DNA of 33,801 bases, from the NCBI GenBank assembly GCA_023393475.1, contig JAEWLC010000089.1:1-33801 (forward strand). The letters run 5' to 3'. The notes beneath the pieces were generated by a model. It was not told the DNA's origin. It saw only the letters and a list, made by a program, of their open reading frames with translations, and searched no databases. This DNA comes from Pseudomonadota bacterium. GTDB lineage: Bacteria; Pseudomonadota; Alphaproteobacteria; Rhizobiales; Devosiaceae. Position 1 is the stretch's first letter, and every line of letters begins with the position of its first letter. The translations under genes and the position numbers were made by a program. This document shows positions 7,571 through 15,730 of this stretch, in pieces.

Positions 7571-8476
7571 TTACTTGAAGTCGGCCGCGTTATCCTTGGT
7601 GACCAGCACCGTGCCGGTATCGATCACCGCTTCGATGGTCTTGCCGGCCTTGAGGTCGACCAGCGCCTGGATGCCGAAGCCGCCCATGTTGGCCGGGGCC
7701 TGGGCGATCGTCGCCGCCATGTCGCCGGCGATCACTGCCGCCGCCGCATCGGGGTTGGCGTCGTAGCCCACCACCATCACGTCGGTCTTGGCCGCCGCCT
7801 TCAGCGCTTCCACGGCGCCGAGCGCCATGTTGTCGTTCGAGCCGAAGATGCCCTTGATGTTGGGGTTGCCGGCGAGGATGTTCTCGGTCACCGAGAGGCC
7901 CTTGGCGCGATCCCATTCGGCAGTCTGCTCGGCCACCACTTTCAGCCCGCAGCCCTCGAGACCGGACTTGGCGCCATTGGCGCGGAACTGCGCCGTCGAG
8001 TGCGCCATCACGCCCTGGAGGATCGCGACCTCCGAGCCGGCCGGCAGGTTGTCGCACATGTACTTGGCAGCGAGCGCGGCGCCGACTTCATTGTTGGTGC
8101 CGATGAAGGTCACGCCCTCGTTCGAGCCGAGCGTATCGACGAACACCACCGGGATGCCGGCGGCCTTGGCCGCATCGACCACCGGGGCGAGGGCGCCCGG
8201 ATCGGTCGGTGCGAGCGCGATGCCCTCGACCTTCTGCGCGATCAGGTCCTCGACCTGGCTGACCTGTGCCTGCACGTCGGTTTCGGCCGGCGGCGCCACG
8301 ACGATCACCTCGACGCCGAGTTCGGCGCCCTTTGCCTTGGCGCCCGCCTCGACGGCGGCCCAGAACGGGTTGCCGGCGCCCGGCCCCTTCATCACCAGCG
8401 CATAGGCTGCGTTGGCGCTCGATACCATGCTCGTCATTGCCGCCAGCGCGACGCCGGCCAACAGAAGATTCTTCAT
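7571..8476 (-). CDS. sugar/polyol ABC transporter, periplasmic binding protein (RbsB/FrcB type)
   Basis: Periplasmic ligand-binding protein of the type I (ribose/galactose-like) fold, 301 residues. ATG 8476 is favoured because AGGGAGGAC sits just upstream. A signal peptide MKNLLLAGVALAAMTSMVSSANA is followed by the mature chain. The phrases GNPFWAAVEAGAKAKG, VEGIALAPTDPGAL, IPVVFVDTL and GIFGSNDNMALGAVEAL are the usual marks of this family. It follows permease and ATPase genes in one operon. The ligand cannot be read from the sequence; location beside the inositol genes favours inositol or a related polyol, with fructose or ribose as alternatives. Confidence 0.88.
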   Translation of the reverse strand: MKNLLLAGVALAAMTSMVSSANAAYALVMKGPGAGNPFWAAVEAGAKAKGAELGVEVIVVAPPAETDVQAQVSQVEDLIAQKVEGIALAPTDPGALAPVVDAAKAAGIPVVFVDTLGSNEGVTFIGTNNEVGAALAAKYMCDNLPAGSEVAILQGVMAHSTAQFRANGAKSGLEGCGLKVVAEQTAEWDRAKGLSVTENILAGNPNIKGIFGSNDNMALGAVEALKAAAKTDVMVVGYDANPDAAAAVIAGDMAATIAQAPANMGGFGIQALVDLKAGKTIEAVIDTGTVLVTKDNAADFK

Positions 8477-8548
8477 ATCGGTCCTCCCTGTCTCCACTTC
8501 CTCCTTCGCCGCATCGCCGGAGACGGGATGCGTGCGGCGTATTCGTTC

Positions 8549-9562
8549 CTAGCGGCGCACCGCCGCCCGCCGGCGCAGCACGTCGATCCACACGGCGAAG
8601 ATGATCACCAGCCCGATCAGGATCTGCTGCCAGAAGGCGCTGACATTGTTGATGTTGAGCCCGTTGCGGAGGATCCCCATGATGAGGACGCCCGCCAGCA
8701 CCCCGATCACCGTGCCGCGCCCGCCGAAGAACGAGGCGCCGCCGATGATCACCGCCGCGATTGCATCGAGCTCGATGCCGAGCCCCGCATTCGGAAAGCC
8801 CGAGTCGGTACGCCCGGCGAGCAGCAGGCCCGAAAGGCCCGCGAAGAAGCCCGAGATCATGTAGACCACGACCAGCGTGCCATCGACATTGATGCCCGAG
8901 ACGCGCGCCGCATGCGGATTGCCGCCGATGGCGAAGATGTGCCGACCCATGTTGGTCTTCTCGAGGAAGAACCACAGCGCCACCGCGCAGACGGCGACAA
9001 CGATCAGGCTCGCCGGCAGCCCGGCCGGCGGCGGGAAGATGCCGAAGTCGAAATAGGCCTGGCCGAGATAGCGCACCTCCGGCTGCAGCCCCGAGATCGG
9101 CGCGCCGTTCGAGATGAGATAGGTGAGACCGCGCGCCACGTTGAGCGTGCCGAGCGTCATGATGAAGGGATGCGGCAGTTTCAGCACCGTCAGCCCGACG
9201 CCGTTGACCCAGCCGACCGCCAGCCCGATCGCGGGCCCGATCAGCAGCACCAGCGGCCACGGCACCCCGGCCTTCGAGGCAATCGCCAGCGCCACCATGC
9301 CGAGCGCCATGATCGAGCCGACGGAAAGATCGATGCCCGCGGTGACGATCACCACGTACATGCCGAGCGCCAGGAGCGCGAGGGTCGCGTTCTGCTTGAG
9401 GATGTTGGTGAGGTTCTGGGGGGTGAGGAACACCTCCGGCTTGATCAGCGCCAGCGCCAGCATCATCACCACGACGACGAGGATGATCCCATAACCCTCG
9501 AGGAACTTGCTGAGGTTGGGACGCGAGAACATGCCGGATTTGGTGGCGGGGGTGTCGCTCAT
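8549..9562 (-). CDS. sugar/polyol ABC transporter, permease (RbsC/FrcC type)
   Basis: Inner-membrane permease of the CUT2 group, 337 residues with eight to ten hydrophobic segments. The stretch MYVVIVTAGIDLSVGSIMALGMV is the conserved glycine-rich DLSVGS signature of RbsC-like proteins. NGVGLTVLKLPHPFIMTLGT, RVSGINVDG and AVIIGGASFFGGRGTVIGVLAGVLIMGILRNGLN are further hallmarks. It begins at ATG 9562, 174 bases after the ATPase stop, a gap filled by a palindromic repeat. The binding-protein gene follows 72 bases downstream. Confidence 0.9.
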   Translation of the reverse strand: MSDTPATKSGMFSRPNLSKFLEGYGIILVVVVMMLALALIKPEVFLTPQNLTNILKQNATLALLALGMYVVIVTAGIDLSVGSIMALGMVALAIASKAGVPWPLVLLIGPAIGLAVGWVNGVGLTVLKLPHPFIMTLGTLNVARGLTYLISNGAPISGLQPEVRYLGQAYFDFGIFPPPAGLPASLIVVAVCAVALWFFLEKTNMGRHIFAIGGNPHAARVSGINVDGTLVVVYMISGFFAGLSGLLLAGRTDSGFPNAGLGIELDAIAAVIIGGASFFGGRGTVIGVLAGVLIMGILRNGLNINNVSAFWQQILIGLVIIFAVWIDVLRRRAAVRR

Positions 9563-9607
9563 GCGGCGATCCCTCCCGGCTGCACCGACGCTTCCGCACC
9601 GACCGGC

Positions 9608-9699
9608 GTCATTCCCGCGAAAGTGGGAACCCAGTGCGATCTCTCATCCGCAGGGGACACGGCTGCATCGCACTGGATCCCCGCCTTCGCGGGGATGAC
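9608..9699. repeat. paired palindromic repeat inside the CUT2 operon
   Basis: Two inverted arms: GTCATTCCCGCGAAAGTGGG with CCAGTGCGAT, and ATCGCACTGG with CCCCGCCTTCGCGGGGATGAC. The central part forms a long stem and each arm has its own small hairpin. It separates the ATPase and permease genes and could affect relative expression within the transcript. Confidence 0.7.
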
Positions 9700-9736
9700 G
9701 GCGGTGTGGAGGAGGGAGTGGAGCATCATCACCCCC

Positions 9737-10513
9737 TCAATGCATGTTGTCATGGGCGAGGCCGGACGCGTGGCCCTTGGTGCCCATGATCCAGCCGATC
9801 ACCTCGTTGCGCGAGGTCTTGCCGAGTTCGGACTCGGCGAAATTGGTGCCCTGGTAGAGCGCCATCACCCGGTCGCAGCAGTAGAAGATGTCGTCCATGC
9901 GGTGCGAAATGATGATGACCGCCACCCCATGGTCCTTCAGCGACTTCACGAGGTCGAGCACCTTGCCCACCTCCTTGATGGCGAGCGCCGCCGTCGGCTC
10001 GTCCATGATTACCAGCTTGCCGTCGAATGCGGTGGCGCGCGCGATGGCCACGGCCTGGCGCTGCCCGCCCGAAAGATCCTCGGTGTTCTGGTCGACGCTC
10101 TTCACATGGATATGCAGCCGGTCGAGATGGTCCGACGCCATCTGCCGCGCCCGCTTGTGGTCGACGATGGTCAGCGGCCCCACCTTGGTGCCCGGCTCGC
10201 GGCCGAGATAGATGTTCTCGTAGATCGGCATGTTCCCGGCGAGCGCGAAGTCCTGGTAGACCATCTCGATGCCGAGCTGCTGCGCGTCCTTGGGGCTCGA
10301 AAAGCTGACCGGTGCGCCGTTGAAGATGAGTTCACCCTCGCTCGGCCGGAACAGTCCGGAGAGAATCTTCATCAGGGTGGACTTGCCGGCGCCGTTGTCG
10401 CCCACGACGCCCAGCACCTCGCCATGCCCGACGTGGAAGTTCACATCGCGCAGCGCCGTGATGGCGCCGAAGAACTTCGAAATGCCCCGGGCTTCGAGCA
10501 GCGGTGCCGCCAT
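9737..10513 (-). CDS. sugar/polyol ABC transporter, ATP-binding protein (single-domain, FrcA type)
   Basis: ATPase of 258 residues with one nucleotide-binding domain: Walker A GVVGDNGAGKSTLMKIL, Q-loop MVYQDFAL, signature LSGGQRQAVAIARA, Walker B LVIMDEPTAAL and H-loop IIISHRMDDIF. Most RbsA-type CUT2 ATPases are double-length at about 500 residues. The half-length form resembles FrcA of the rhizobial fructose importer and presumably works as a homodimer. It is the first gene of the minus-strand operon. The start at 10513 has GGAAGGGACGG just upstream. The divergent regulator gene and two palindromic sites lie in the preceding 230 bases. Confidence 0.9.
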   Translation of the reverse strand: MAAPLLEARGISKFFGAITALRDVNFHVGHGEVLGVVGDNGAGKSTLMKILSGLFRPSEGELIFNGAPVSFSSPKDAQQLGIEMVYQDFALAGNMPIYENIYLGREPGTKVGPLTIVDHKRARQMASDHLDRLHIHVKSVDQNTEDLSGGQRQAVAIARATAFDGKLVIMDEPTAALAIKEVGKVLDLVKSLKDHGVAVIIISHRMDDIFYCCDRVMALYQGTNFAESELGKTSRNEVIGWIMGTKGHASGLAHDNMH

Positions 10514-10587
10514 CCGTCCCTTCCTCCCCGACCCTCGCGCAGCCCGTCCTCATTGAATGGAACGAATAGTGCTGCGTTTACCATTGA

Positions 10588-10608
10588 TAGAATGTTTATT
10601 CCATTCTA
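10588..10608. promoter_or_regulatory. palindrome, candidate IolR-type operator
   Basis: TAGAATG (10588-10594), spacer TTTATTC, CATTCTA (10602-10608). The inner 14 bases AGAATGTTTATTCC differ at only two positions from the palindrome GGAACGTTTATTCC at 13715-13728 between iolG and iolC. It lies 75 bases upstream of the ABC operon start and about 140 upstream of the RpiR gene, so it could control either. Confidence 0.55.
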
Positions 10609-10627
10609 GGTTGGGCCGTCAAGCCGC

Positions 10628-10658
10628 GGTGTTCCACTTTCGGAACGTGGAAAACACC
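10628..10658. promoter_or_regulatory. nested inverted repeats in the RpiR gene leader
   Basis: Inner palindrome GTTCC-N6-GGAAC (10631-10646). An overlapping outer pair is GGTGTTCCAC (10628-10637) and GTGGAAAACACC (10647-10658), which differs from a perfect complement by two extra bases. It lies 88 bases before ATG 10746. This could be a second regulator-binding site or an mRNA hairpin. Confidence 0.4.
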
Positions 10659-10745
10659 GGCGCGACGGGCAGAAGTTCATGGACTTGGCGTGAGCTTCTG
10701 TCGGACATAGGGCAATCGACGAAGCGGAGTTCCAGGCACAGGCCG

Positions 10746-11591
10746 ATGGACGAGGCAGACACCAAGCTCGAAGCCAGTGCCCCGCGCGACTTTGCGGCGC
10801 TGCGCGCCCTGATCGCCGCCCGCGCCCCGAGCCTGCCGCGCCGGCTGACCCAGGTCGCGAGCTATGCGCTCGACCACCCGGACGAGATCGCCTTCGGCAC
10901 CGCCGCCAGCGTCGCGCAGAATTCGGGCGTCCAGCCCTCGACCCTCGTCCGCTTCAGCCAGGCGCTGGGCTACCAGGGCTTTTCCGACCTGCAGGACGTG
11001 TTCCGCGCCCGACTGCGCGACCGCGTGCCGAGCTACGAGGAGCGGCTGAAGCAGCTGCGCCAGCACGGCGGCGCCAGCAAGTCGGGCCTGCTGCTCGAGG
11101 GCTTTGCCGATGCGGCCGAGCGCTCGGTCGCCGACCTGCGGGTAAAGCTCGACCCGGCGACGCTGGAAACGGCGGTCGATCTCCTCGCCCGGGCCGAAAC
11201 CATCTATCTCGTCGGCCTCCGCCGCTCCTTCCCGATCACCAGCTACATGGCCTATGCCATGGGCAAGCTCGGTGTCCGCAACGTCCTCGTCGACGGCATT
11301 GCGGGCCTCGGCGCCGAGCAGATCGGCTTCATCGGCCCGTCCGACGCCGTGCTCGCCATCAGCTTCACGCCCTATGCCAGCGAGACGGTGGAACTGGTGC
11401 GCTCGGCCAAGGGCCGGCAGGCCAAGGTCGTCTCGATCACCGACTCGGTGTTTTCACCCATCGCGCCGGTGGCCGATGCCTGGCTCGAAGTGGTGGAAGC
11501 CGATTTCGAAGGCTTCCGCTCCATGGCCGCGACGATGGCGCTGGCCATGACGCTGACGGTCGCGGTGGCCGGGCGGCGGGGGGAGAAGTAG
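10746..11591 (+). CDS. iolR: RpiR-family transcriptional regulator, probable IolR
   Basis: DNA-binding repressor of 281 residues with a sugar-phosphate sensing domain. The N-terminal HTH covers about residues 20-90, with helix-turn-helix AASVAQNSGVQPSTLVRFSQ near residues 53-72. The SIS domain runs from about residue 145 to 275 and contains IYLVGLRRSFP and DAVLAISFTPYASETV, where serine and threonine residues bind the sugar phosphate. ATG 10746 is the first sensible start; its ribosome binding site is weak. RpiR regulators controlling iol genes are known in rhizobia, and both neighbours (the CUT2 operon and the iol cluster) carry similar palindromes. The iolR name is inferred from family and context. 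Confidence 0.82.
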   Translation: MDEADTKLEASAPRDFAALRALIAARAPSLPRRLTQVASYALDHPDEIAFGTAASVAQNSGVQPSTLVRFSQALGYQGFSDLQDVFRARLRDRVPSYEERLKQLRQHGGASKSGLLLEGFADAAERSVADLRVKLDPATLETAVDLLARAETIYLVGLRRSFPITSYMAYAMGKLGVRNVLVDGIAGLGAEQIGFIGPSDAVLAISFTPYASETVELVRSAKGRQAKVVSITDSVFSPIAPVADAWLEVVEADFEGFRSMAATMALAMTLTVAVAGRRGEK

Positions 11592-11633
11592 GGTTCGCCT
11601 GAGGCTTGGCACACGCACGCCTGCACCACCAGC

Positions 11634-11713
11634 TGTCATCCCTGCGCAGGCAGGGATCCAACTCTCGGCTGGCTCAGGCGGTGAAATGGATCCCTGCCTA
11701 CGCAGGGATGACA
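11634..11713. repeat. paired palindromic repeat between convergent genes
   Basis: TGTCATCCCTGCGCAGGCAGG with GATCCA at the left, and TGGATCCCTGCCTACGCAGG with GATGACA at the right, making both local hairpins and a long inverted pair. It lies between the ends of the RpiR gene and the convergent SDR gene and may serve as a shared transcript end. Confidence 0.7.
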
Positions 11714-11749
11714 CCGAGTGTGATGCAAGTTCGGCGAAATGCGGCCCCT

Positions 11750-12577
11750 TCAGCCCTGCTTCACCGGATAGCCGATCGCTCCACCAGAACTCGCGCCGAC
11801 CACCGTCTGCTCGAAATCGATGCAGGATCCGGTCATCGGCATCGACTCCGGCCCGCCGAGGAAGCACACCAGCCGCGCCACGTCCTCCGGCTTGATCAGG
11901 CGGCCGAACGGGCGGCTCGCTTCGGCCTTTTCCAGCCAGTCCGGTGCCGCGTCGTGGAAGGTTTTCAGCGTCACATGCTCGCCCGGCGTATCGGCCCAGC
12001 CGAGGATGATGCCATTGACACGGATGCGCAGCAGGTTGACCGCATTGGCCGTGTTCTTGGTCAGCGTCATCAGCGCACCCTTCGAGGCGCTGTAAGCCGC
12101 GAGATTGGGCGAGCCGATATAGGAATTGACCGAGAGGATATTGACGATCGCCCCTTCGGTGCGCTCGCGCTGCATCAGCTTGATCGCGTCCTGCATGAGG
12201 AAGAACGGCGCCCGCACATTGATGGCGAACATCTTGTCGAACAGATCGAGATCGGTGTCGACGATGGTGCCGCGATCGGTGAGCCCGGCGATGTTGGCCA
12301 GCACGTCGACGCGGCCGAACGCCTTGTCGGCCGCCGGAATGACCTTGGCCACAGCGTCGGCATCGGCGAGATCGGCCTGGACGAAGACGGCCCTGGTGCC
12401 GGCATCATTGAGCGACTTCGCCACCGCCTCGCCCTTGTCGGCCTGCCGGTCGGTCAAGACGATCCCAGTTGCGCCCCGCGCCGCCAGCAACCGCGCCGTG
12501 GCCTCGCCGAGGCCCTGTGCGCCTCCGGTGACAACGGCAATCTTGCCGGCAAACTGGGCGGAGGACGTCTCGGTCAT
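11750..12577 (-). CDS. short-chain dehydrogenase/reductase (SDR)
   Basis: Classical SDR oxidoreductase of 275 residues. The NAD(P)-binding motif is TGGAQGLG near residue 19. The structural NIAG motif (LANIAG) is near residue 92. The catalytic serine is probably in ILSVNS, and the YSASK motif (AYSASKGAL) supplies the active-site tyrosine and lysine. It follows iolG on the minus strand after 86 bases, so it probably belongs to the inositol regulon. The substrate may be an inositol derivative or another polyol; the sequence alone does not decide. Confidence 0.87.
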   Translation of the reverse strand: MTETSSAQFAGKIAVVTGGAQGLGEATARLLAARGATGIVLTDRQADKGEAVAKSLNDAGTRAVFVQADLADADAVAKVIPAADKAFGRVDVLANIAGLTDRGTIVDTDLDLFDKMFAINVRAPFFLMQDAIKLMQRERTEGAIVNILSVNSYIGSPNLAAYSASKGALMTLTKNTANAVNLLRIRVNGIILGWADTPGEHVTLKTFHDAAPDWLEKAEASRPFGRLIKPEDVARLVCFLGGPESMPMTGSCIDFEQTVVGASSGGAIGYPVKQG

Positions 12578-12663
12578 TTCGGGGACTCTAGGGCTGGTAT
12601 GGTGCGGCGGAGACTAGGGATTTCAACCAGCCGGTGCAAGCGGCTCCACCCCCATGTTCAGCC

Positions 12664-13650
12664 CTATCCGACCCGCACCACCTGCCCTGTCTGCGAGCTC
12701 TTCGTCGCGGCTTCGGCGAGCCTCTGGGCTTCCAGCCCATCCCGCCCCGACGGCGTCGGCACGGTGCCCTTCTCGATCGCGTCGATGAACGTATTCACCT
12801 CCGCCGCATAGGCCGCGACATAGCGGTCGATGAAGAAGTTCTGGATCACGTCCTGGGTGAAACCTGCCCCGTCGGCCCGCTCGAGCGTCGTCATGTGCAC
12901 GTTGCCGGCGCGCAGCATGCCCTTCGATCCATGCACTTCGAGCCGCTGGTCATAGCCATAGCTGGCGCGGCGCGAGTTGGTGATGACGGCGATCTTGCCC
13001 GACGCTGTCTGCATCTGCACGGCGGCCGTATCGACATCGCCGGCGGTGCCGATGGCCGGATCGACCAGCGCCCCACCGATGGCCGAGACCGACACGAACT
13101 CCTCGCCGACGAGGAAGCGCGCCATGTCGAAATCGTGGATCATCATGTCGCGATAGAGCCCGCCCGAGCGCGCGATGTAGCTGACCGGCGGCGGCGCCGG
13201 ATCGCGCGAGATGATGGTGACGATCTCGACCTCGCCGATATCGCCCTCGGCCAGCCGCTTCTGCAGCGCGGCGAAGTTCGGGTCGAACCGGCGGTTGAAG
13301 CCGATCATCAGCGGCACGCCGGCCGTCTCCACCACCGGCAGCAGCGCCTCGATGCGCTCGACCGACAGCGACACCGGCTTCTCGCAGAGGATGGCCTTCC
13401 CCGCTCGCGCCGCCTTCTCGATCAGTTCGGCATGTGTGTCGGTGGGCGTCGCGATCAGGATGGCATCGACGTCGGAGGCGATGATCTCATCGACGCTGGC
13501 GGTCCTTGCACCGACACTGGCAGCCAGGGCGGCCGCGGCATCGGGGAGGGCATCGGCGACATAGGCAACGCTTGCCCGCGACGAGTTTGCGATCGTGCTG
13601 GCATGCACCTTGCCGATACGGCCTGCGCCAAGGACACCAAACCTGACCAA
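12664..13650 (-). CDS. iolG: myo-inositol 2-dehydrogenase (IolG/IdhA type)
   Basis: Catalyses the first step of inositol catabolism, oxidation of myo-inositol to 2-keto-myo-inositol (scyllo-inosose) with NAD+. The 328-residue Gfo/Idh/MocA protein begins VRFGVLGAGRIGKVHA. It carries ATPTDTHAELIE, CEKPVS, FNRRFDPNF, SRDPAPPPVSYI and MIHDFDMARFL, which contains the catalytic Asp/His region. These stretches are close to rhizobial IdhA. The best start is TTG 13650, with GGGGAGAG a few bases upstream; no ATG fits as well. It is divergent from iolC, and a GGAA-N6-TTCC palindrome lies between the two. Confidence 0.88.
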   Translation of the reverse strand: MVRFGVLGAGRIGKVHASTIANSSRASVAYVADALPDAAAALAASVGARTASVDEIIASDVDAILIATPTDTHAELIEKAARAGKAILCEKPVSLSVERIEALLPVVETAGVPLMIGFNRRFDPNFAALQKRLAEGDIGEVEIVTIISRDPAPPPVSYIARSGGLYRDMMIHDFDMARFLVGEEFVSVSAIGGALVDPAIGTAGDVDTAAVQMQTASGKIAVITNSRRASYGYDQRLEVHGSKGMLRAGNVHMTTLERADGAGFTQDVIQNFFIDRYVAAYAAEVNTFIDAIEKGTVPTPSGRDGLEAQRLAEAATKSSQTGQVVRVG

Positions 13651-13714
13651 TTCGACTCTCCCCGATGAACGGTCGCTGCACGCAACCTGAACGGCATTTC
13701 GCCGCGTATGTTTT

Positions 13715-13728
13715 GGAACGTTTATTCC
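13715..13728. promoter_or_regulatory. GGAA-N6-TTCC palindrome, candidate IolR operator
   Basis: GGAACGTTTATTCC lies between the divergent iolG and iolC genes, 65 bases from the iolG start and 91 from the iolC start. The form GGAA-N6-TTCC is the motif I recall as reported for IolR of Sinorhizobium meliloti, and a variant sits at 10589-10602. It is well placed to repress both directions. Confidence 0.7.
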
Positions 13729-13819
13729 GAACTGTGGCATTTCAGAATTGACGTTTCATCCGCGCCAGCGATACAACGGCCCCAACACGATTGTCCAGAT
13801 GGGAAGAGCGGGGGAGATC

Positions 13820-15700
13820 ATGCCGGAGCCAAGGCTCGATGTCATTACCATCGGGCGCTCGTCGGTCGATCTCTATGGCCAGCAGATCGGCAGCCGGCTG
13901 GAAGACATCGGCAGCTTCACCAAGGCTGTCGGCGGTTGCCCCGCCAACATCGCCATCGGCACTGCCCGGCTCGGCTTGAAATCGGCGCTCGTCACCCGTG
14001 TCGGCGCCGAGCAGATGGGCAGCTTCATCAGGGAACAGATGGCCCGCGAGGGCGTCGACACCGCCGGCATCGCCACCGATCCCGACCGGCTGACCGCGCT
14101 GGTGCTGCTCGCCGTCGAGGCCGAGGGCGTCTCGCCCATGATCTTCGTGCGCACCGACTGCGCCGACATGGCGCTGAGCGAAGCCGACATCGACCCCGAT
14201 TTCATCGAGAGCGCCGCAGCCATCGTCGTCACCGGCACGCATTTCTCCACCCCCAATGCCGAAGCCGCCCAGCTCAAGGCCATCCGCGTCGCCCGCGAGG
14301 CCGGGCGAAAAGTGGTGTTCGACATCGACTACCGGCCCAATCTCTGGGGCCTTGCCGGCCATGCCGCGGGCTTCGAGCGCTACGTGAAGTCGGACTACGT
14401 GACCGGCAAGATGAAGCCGATCCTCAGGGATTGCGACCTGATCGTCGGCACCGAGGAAGAGGTGCTGATCGCCGCCGGCGAGAGCGACCTGCTGGCAGCG
14501 CTGAAGGCGATCCGCGCCGTCTCGGATGCCACCGTGGTACTGAAGCGCGGCGCCAAGGGCTGCATCGTCTATGACGGCGAGATCGGCGACGACCTCGAGG
14601 CCGGCATCGTCGGCCAGGGCTTCCCGATCGAGATCTACAACGTGCTCGGCGCCGGCGACGCCTTCATGAGCGGGTTCCTGCGCGGCTGGTTGCGCGGCGA
14701 GGAGCATGCGACCAGCGCCACCTGGGCCAATGCCTGCGGCGCCTTCGCCGTGAGCCGCCTGCTCTGCGCGCCGGAGTATCCCAGCTGGGCCGAACTCGAG
14801 CACTTCCTCGAACACGGCAGCAAGTTCAAGGCCTTGCGCAAGGACCCCGACCTCAACCACCTCCATTGGGCCACCCTGCGCCGCCGGCACTGGCCGCGCC
14901 TTACCGCCTTTGCCATCGATCATCGCCGGCAGATCGAGGATATCGCCGGCGACAAGGCCGATCGCATCCCCGCCTTCAAAGTGCTGGCCGTGCAGGCAGC
15001 GGTGCAGGTCGCCGACGGCCGCCCCGGCTTCGGCATGCTGCTCGACGACAAGTGGGGCCGCGACGCCCTGTTCGAGATTCCCAAGGATTTCTGGGTGGCG
15101 CGCCCCGTCGAACTGCCAGGCTCGATGCCGCTGGAGTTCGAGTTTTCGCAGGATATCGGCAGCCGGCTGGTCGAATGGCCGGTGGACCACTGCCTCAAGG
15201 TCCTCTGCTTCTGGCATCCGGACGACCCGCAGGGGATCAACGAACAGCAGCTCGAAACGCTGCGCACGGCTTATGACGCCTGCCGCAAGGTCGGCCGCGA
15301 CATCCTGATCGAGATCATTCCCTCGAAGGTCGGCCCGGTGGACGAGACGACGACGGCGCGGGCAATGCAGCAGCTCTATGCAGAAGGCCTGAAGCCCGAC
15401 TGGTGGAAGCTCGAGACGCAGCCGAACGCAGCGGCCTGGGCGGCAATCGACGAGGCGATCGAACGGAACGACCCTTACTGCCGCGGCGTCGTGCTGCTCG
15501 GGCTCGACGCACCCCAGGACGAACTGGCGCGCGGCTTTGCCGTGGCAAAGTCGGCTCGTACGGTGCGCGGCTTCGCTGTGGGCCGCACGATATTTGGCGA
15601 GGCGGCCAAGGCGTGGTTTGCTGGCCGCACGAGCGACGAGGAGGCAGTGGCCGATATGGCCGCGCGCTTCGCCGCCCTTGTAAAGATCTGGGGCGACTAG
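13820..15700 (+). CDS. iolC: bifunctional 5-dehydro-2-deoxygluconokinase / DUF2090 aldolase (IolC fusion)
   Basis: A 626-residue fusion. The N-terminal PfkB-family kinase (about residues 1-320) phosphorylates 5-dehydro-2-deoxygluconate. It begins DVITIGRSSVDLYGQQIG, contains FDIDYRPNLWG and ends with the PfkB signature GAGDAFMSGFLRG near residue 277. The C-terminal DUF2090 domain (from about residue 330) is regarded as a 5-dehydro-2-deoxy-6-phosphogluconate aldolase, replacing a separate IolJ. The fusion is usual in proteobacteria. ATG 13820 follows GGGGGAG, though with short spacing. ATG 13799 is possible, but homologues begin near DVITIGR. It is the first gene of the plus-strand iol operon. 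Confidence 0.93.
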   Translation: MPEPRLDVITIGRSSVDLYGQQIGSRLEDIGSFTKAVGGCPANIAIGTARLGLKSALVTRVGAEQMGSFIREQMAREGVDTAGIATDPDRLTALVLLAVEAEGVSPMIFVRTDCADMALSEADIDPDFIESAAAIVVTGTHFSTPNAEAAQLKAIRVAREAGRKVVFDIDYRPNLWGLAGHAAGFERYVKSDYVTGKMKPILRDCDLIVGTEEEVLIAAGESDLLAALKAIRAVSDATVVLKRGAKGCIVYDGEIGDDLEAGIVGQGFPIEIYNVLGAGDAFMSGFLRGWLRGEEHATSATWANACGAFAVSRLLCAPEYPSWAELEHFLEHGSKFKALRKDPDLNHLHWATLRRRHWPRLTAFAIDHRRQIEDIAGDKADRIPAFKVLAVQAAVQVADGRPGFGMLLDDKWGRDALFEIPKDFWVARPVELPGSMPLEFEFSQDIGSRLVEWPVDHCLKVLCFWHPDDPQGINEQQLETLRTAYDACRKVGRDILIEIIPSKVGPVDETTTARAMQQLYAEGLKPDWWKLETQPNAAAWAAIDEAIERNDPYCRGVVLLGLDAPQDELARGFAVAKSARTVRGFAVGRTIFGEAAKAWFAGRTSDEEAVADMAARFAALVKIWGD

Positions 15701-15730
15701 GCGGCCAGCACCGTCGTTGAGGAGGAACAC

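Noticed and set aside
9608..9699. Possible CRISPR-like or integron attachment site
   Set aside because: It is one inverted pair rather than a regular series of repeats with spacers, and the same element recurs singly elsewhere.
7475..10609. A 1044-codon open frame on the plus strand opposite the CUT2 operon
   Set aside because: It is a mirror of three genuine ABC genes, with arginine/histidine/aspartate-rich low-complexity content and no family resemblance.
10557..10745. An N-terminal extension of the RpiR regulator starting at 10557
   Set aside because: The extra 63 codons cross the palindromic sites and do not resemble RpiR proteins. ATG 10746 gives the expected length.
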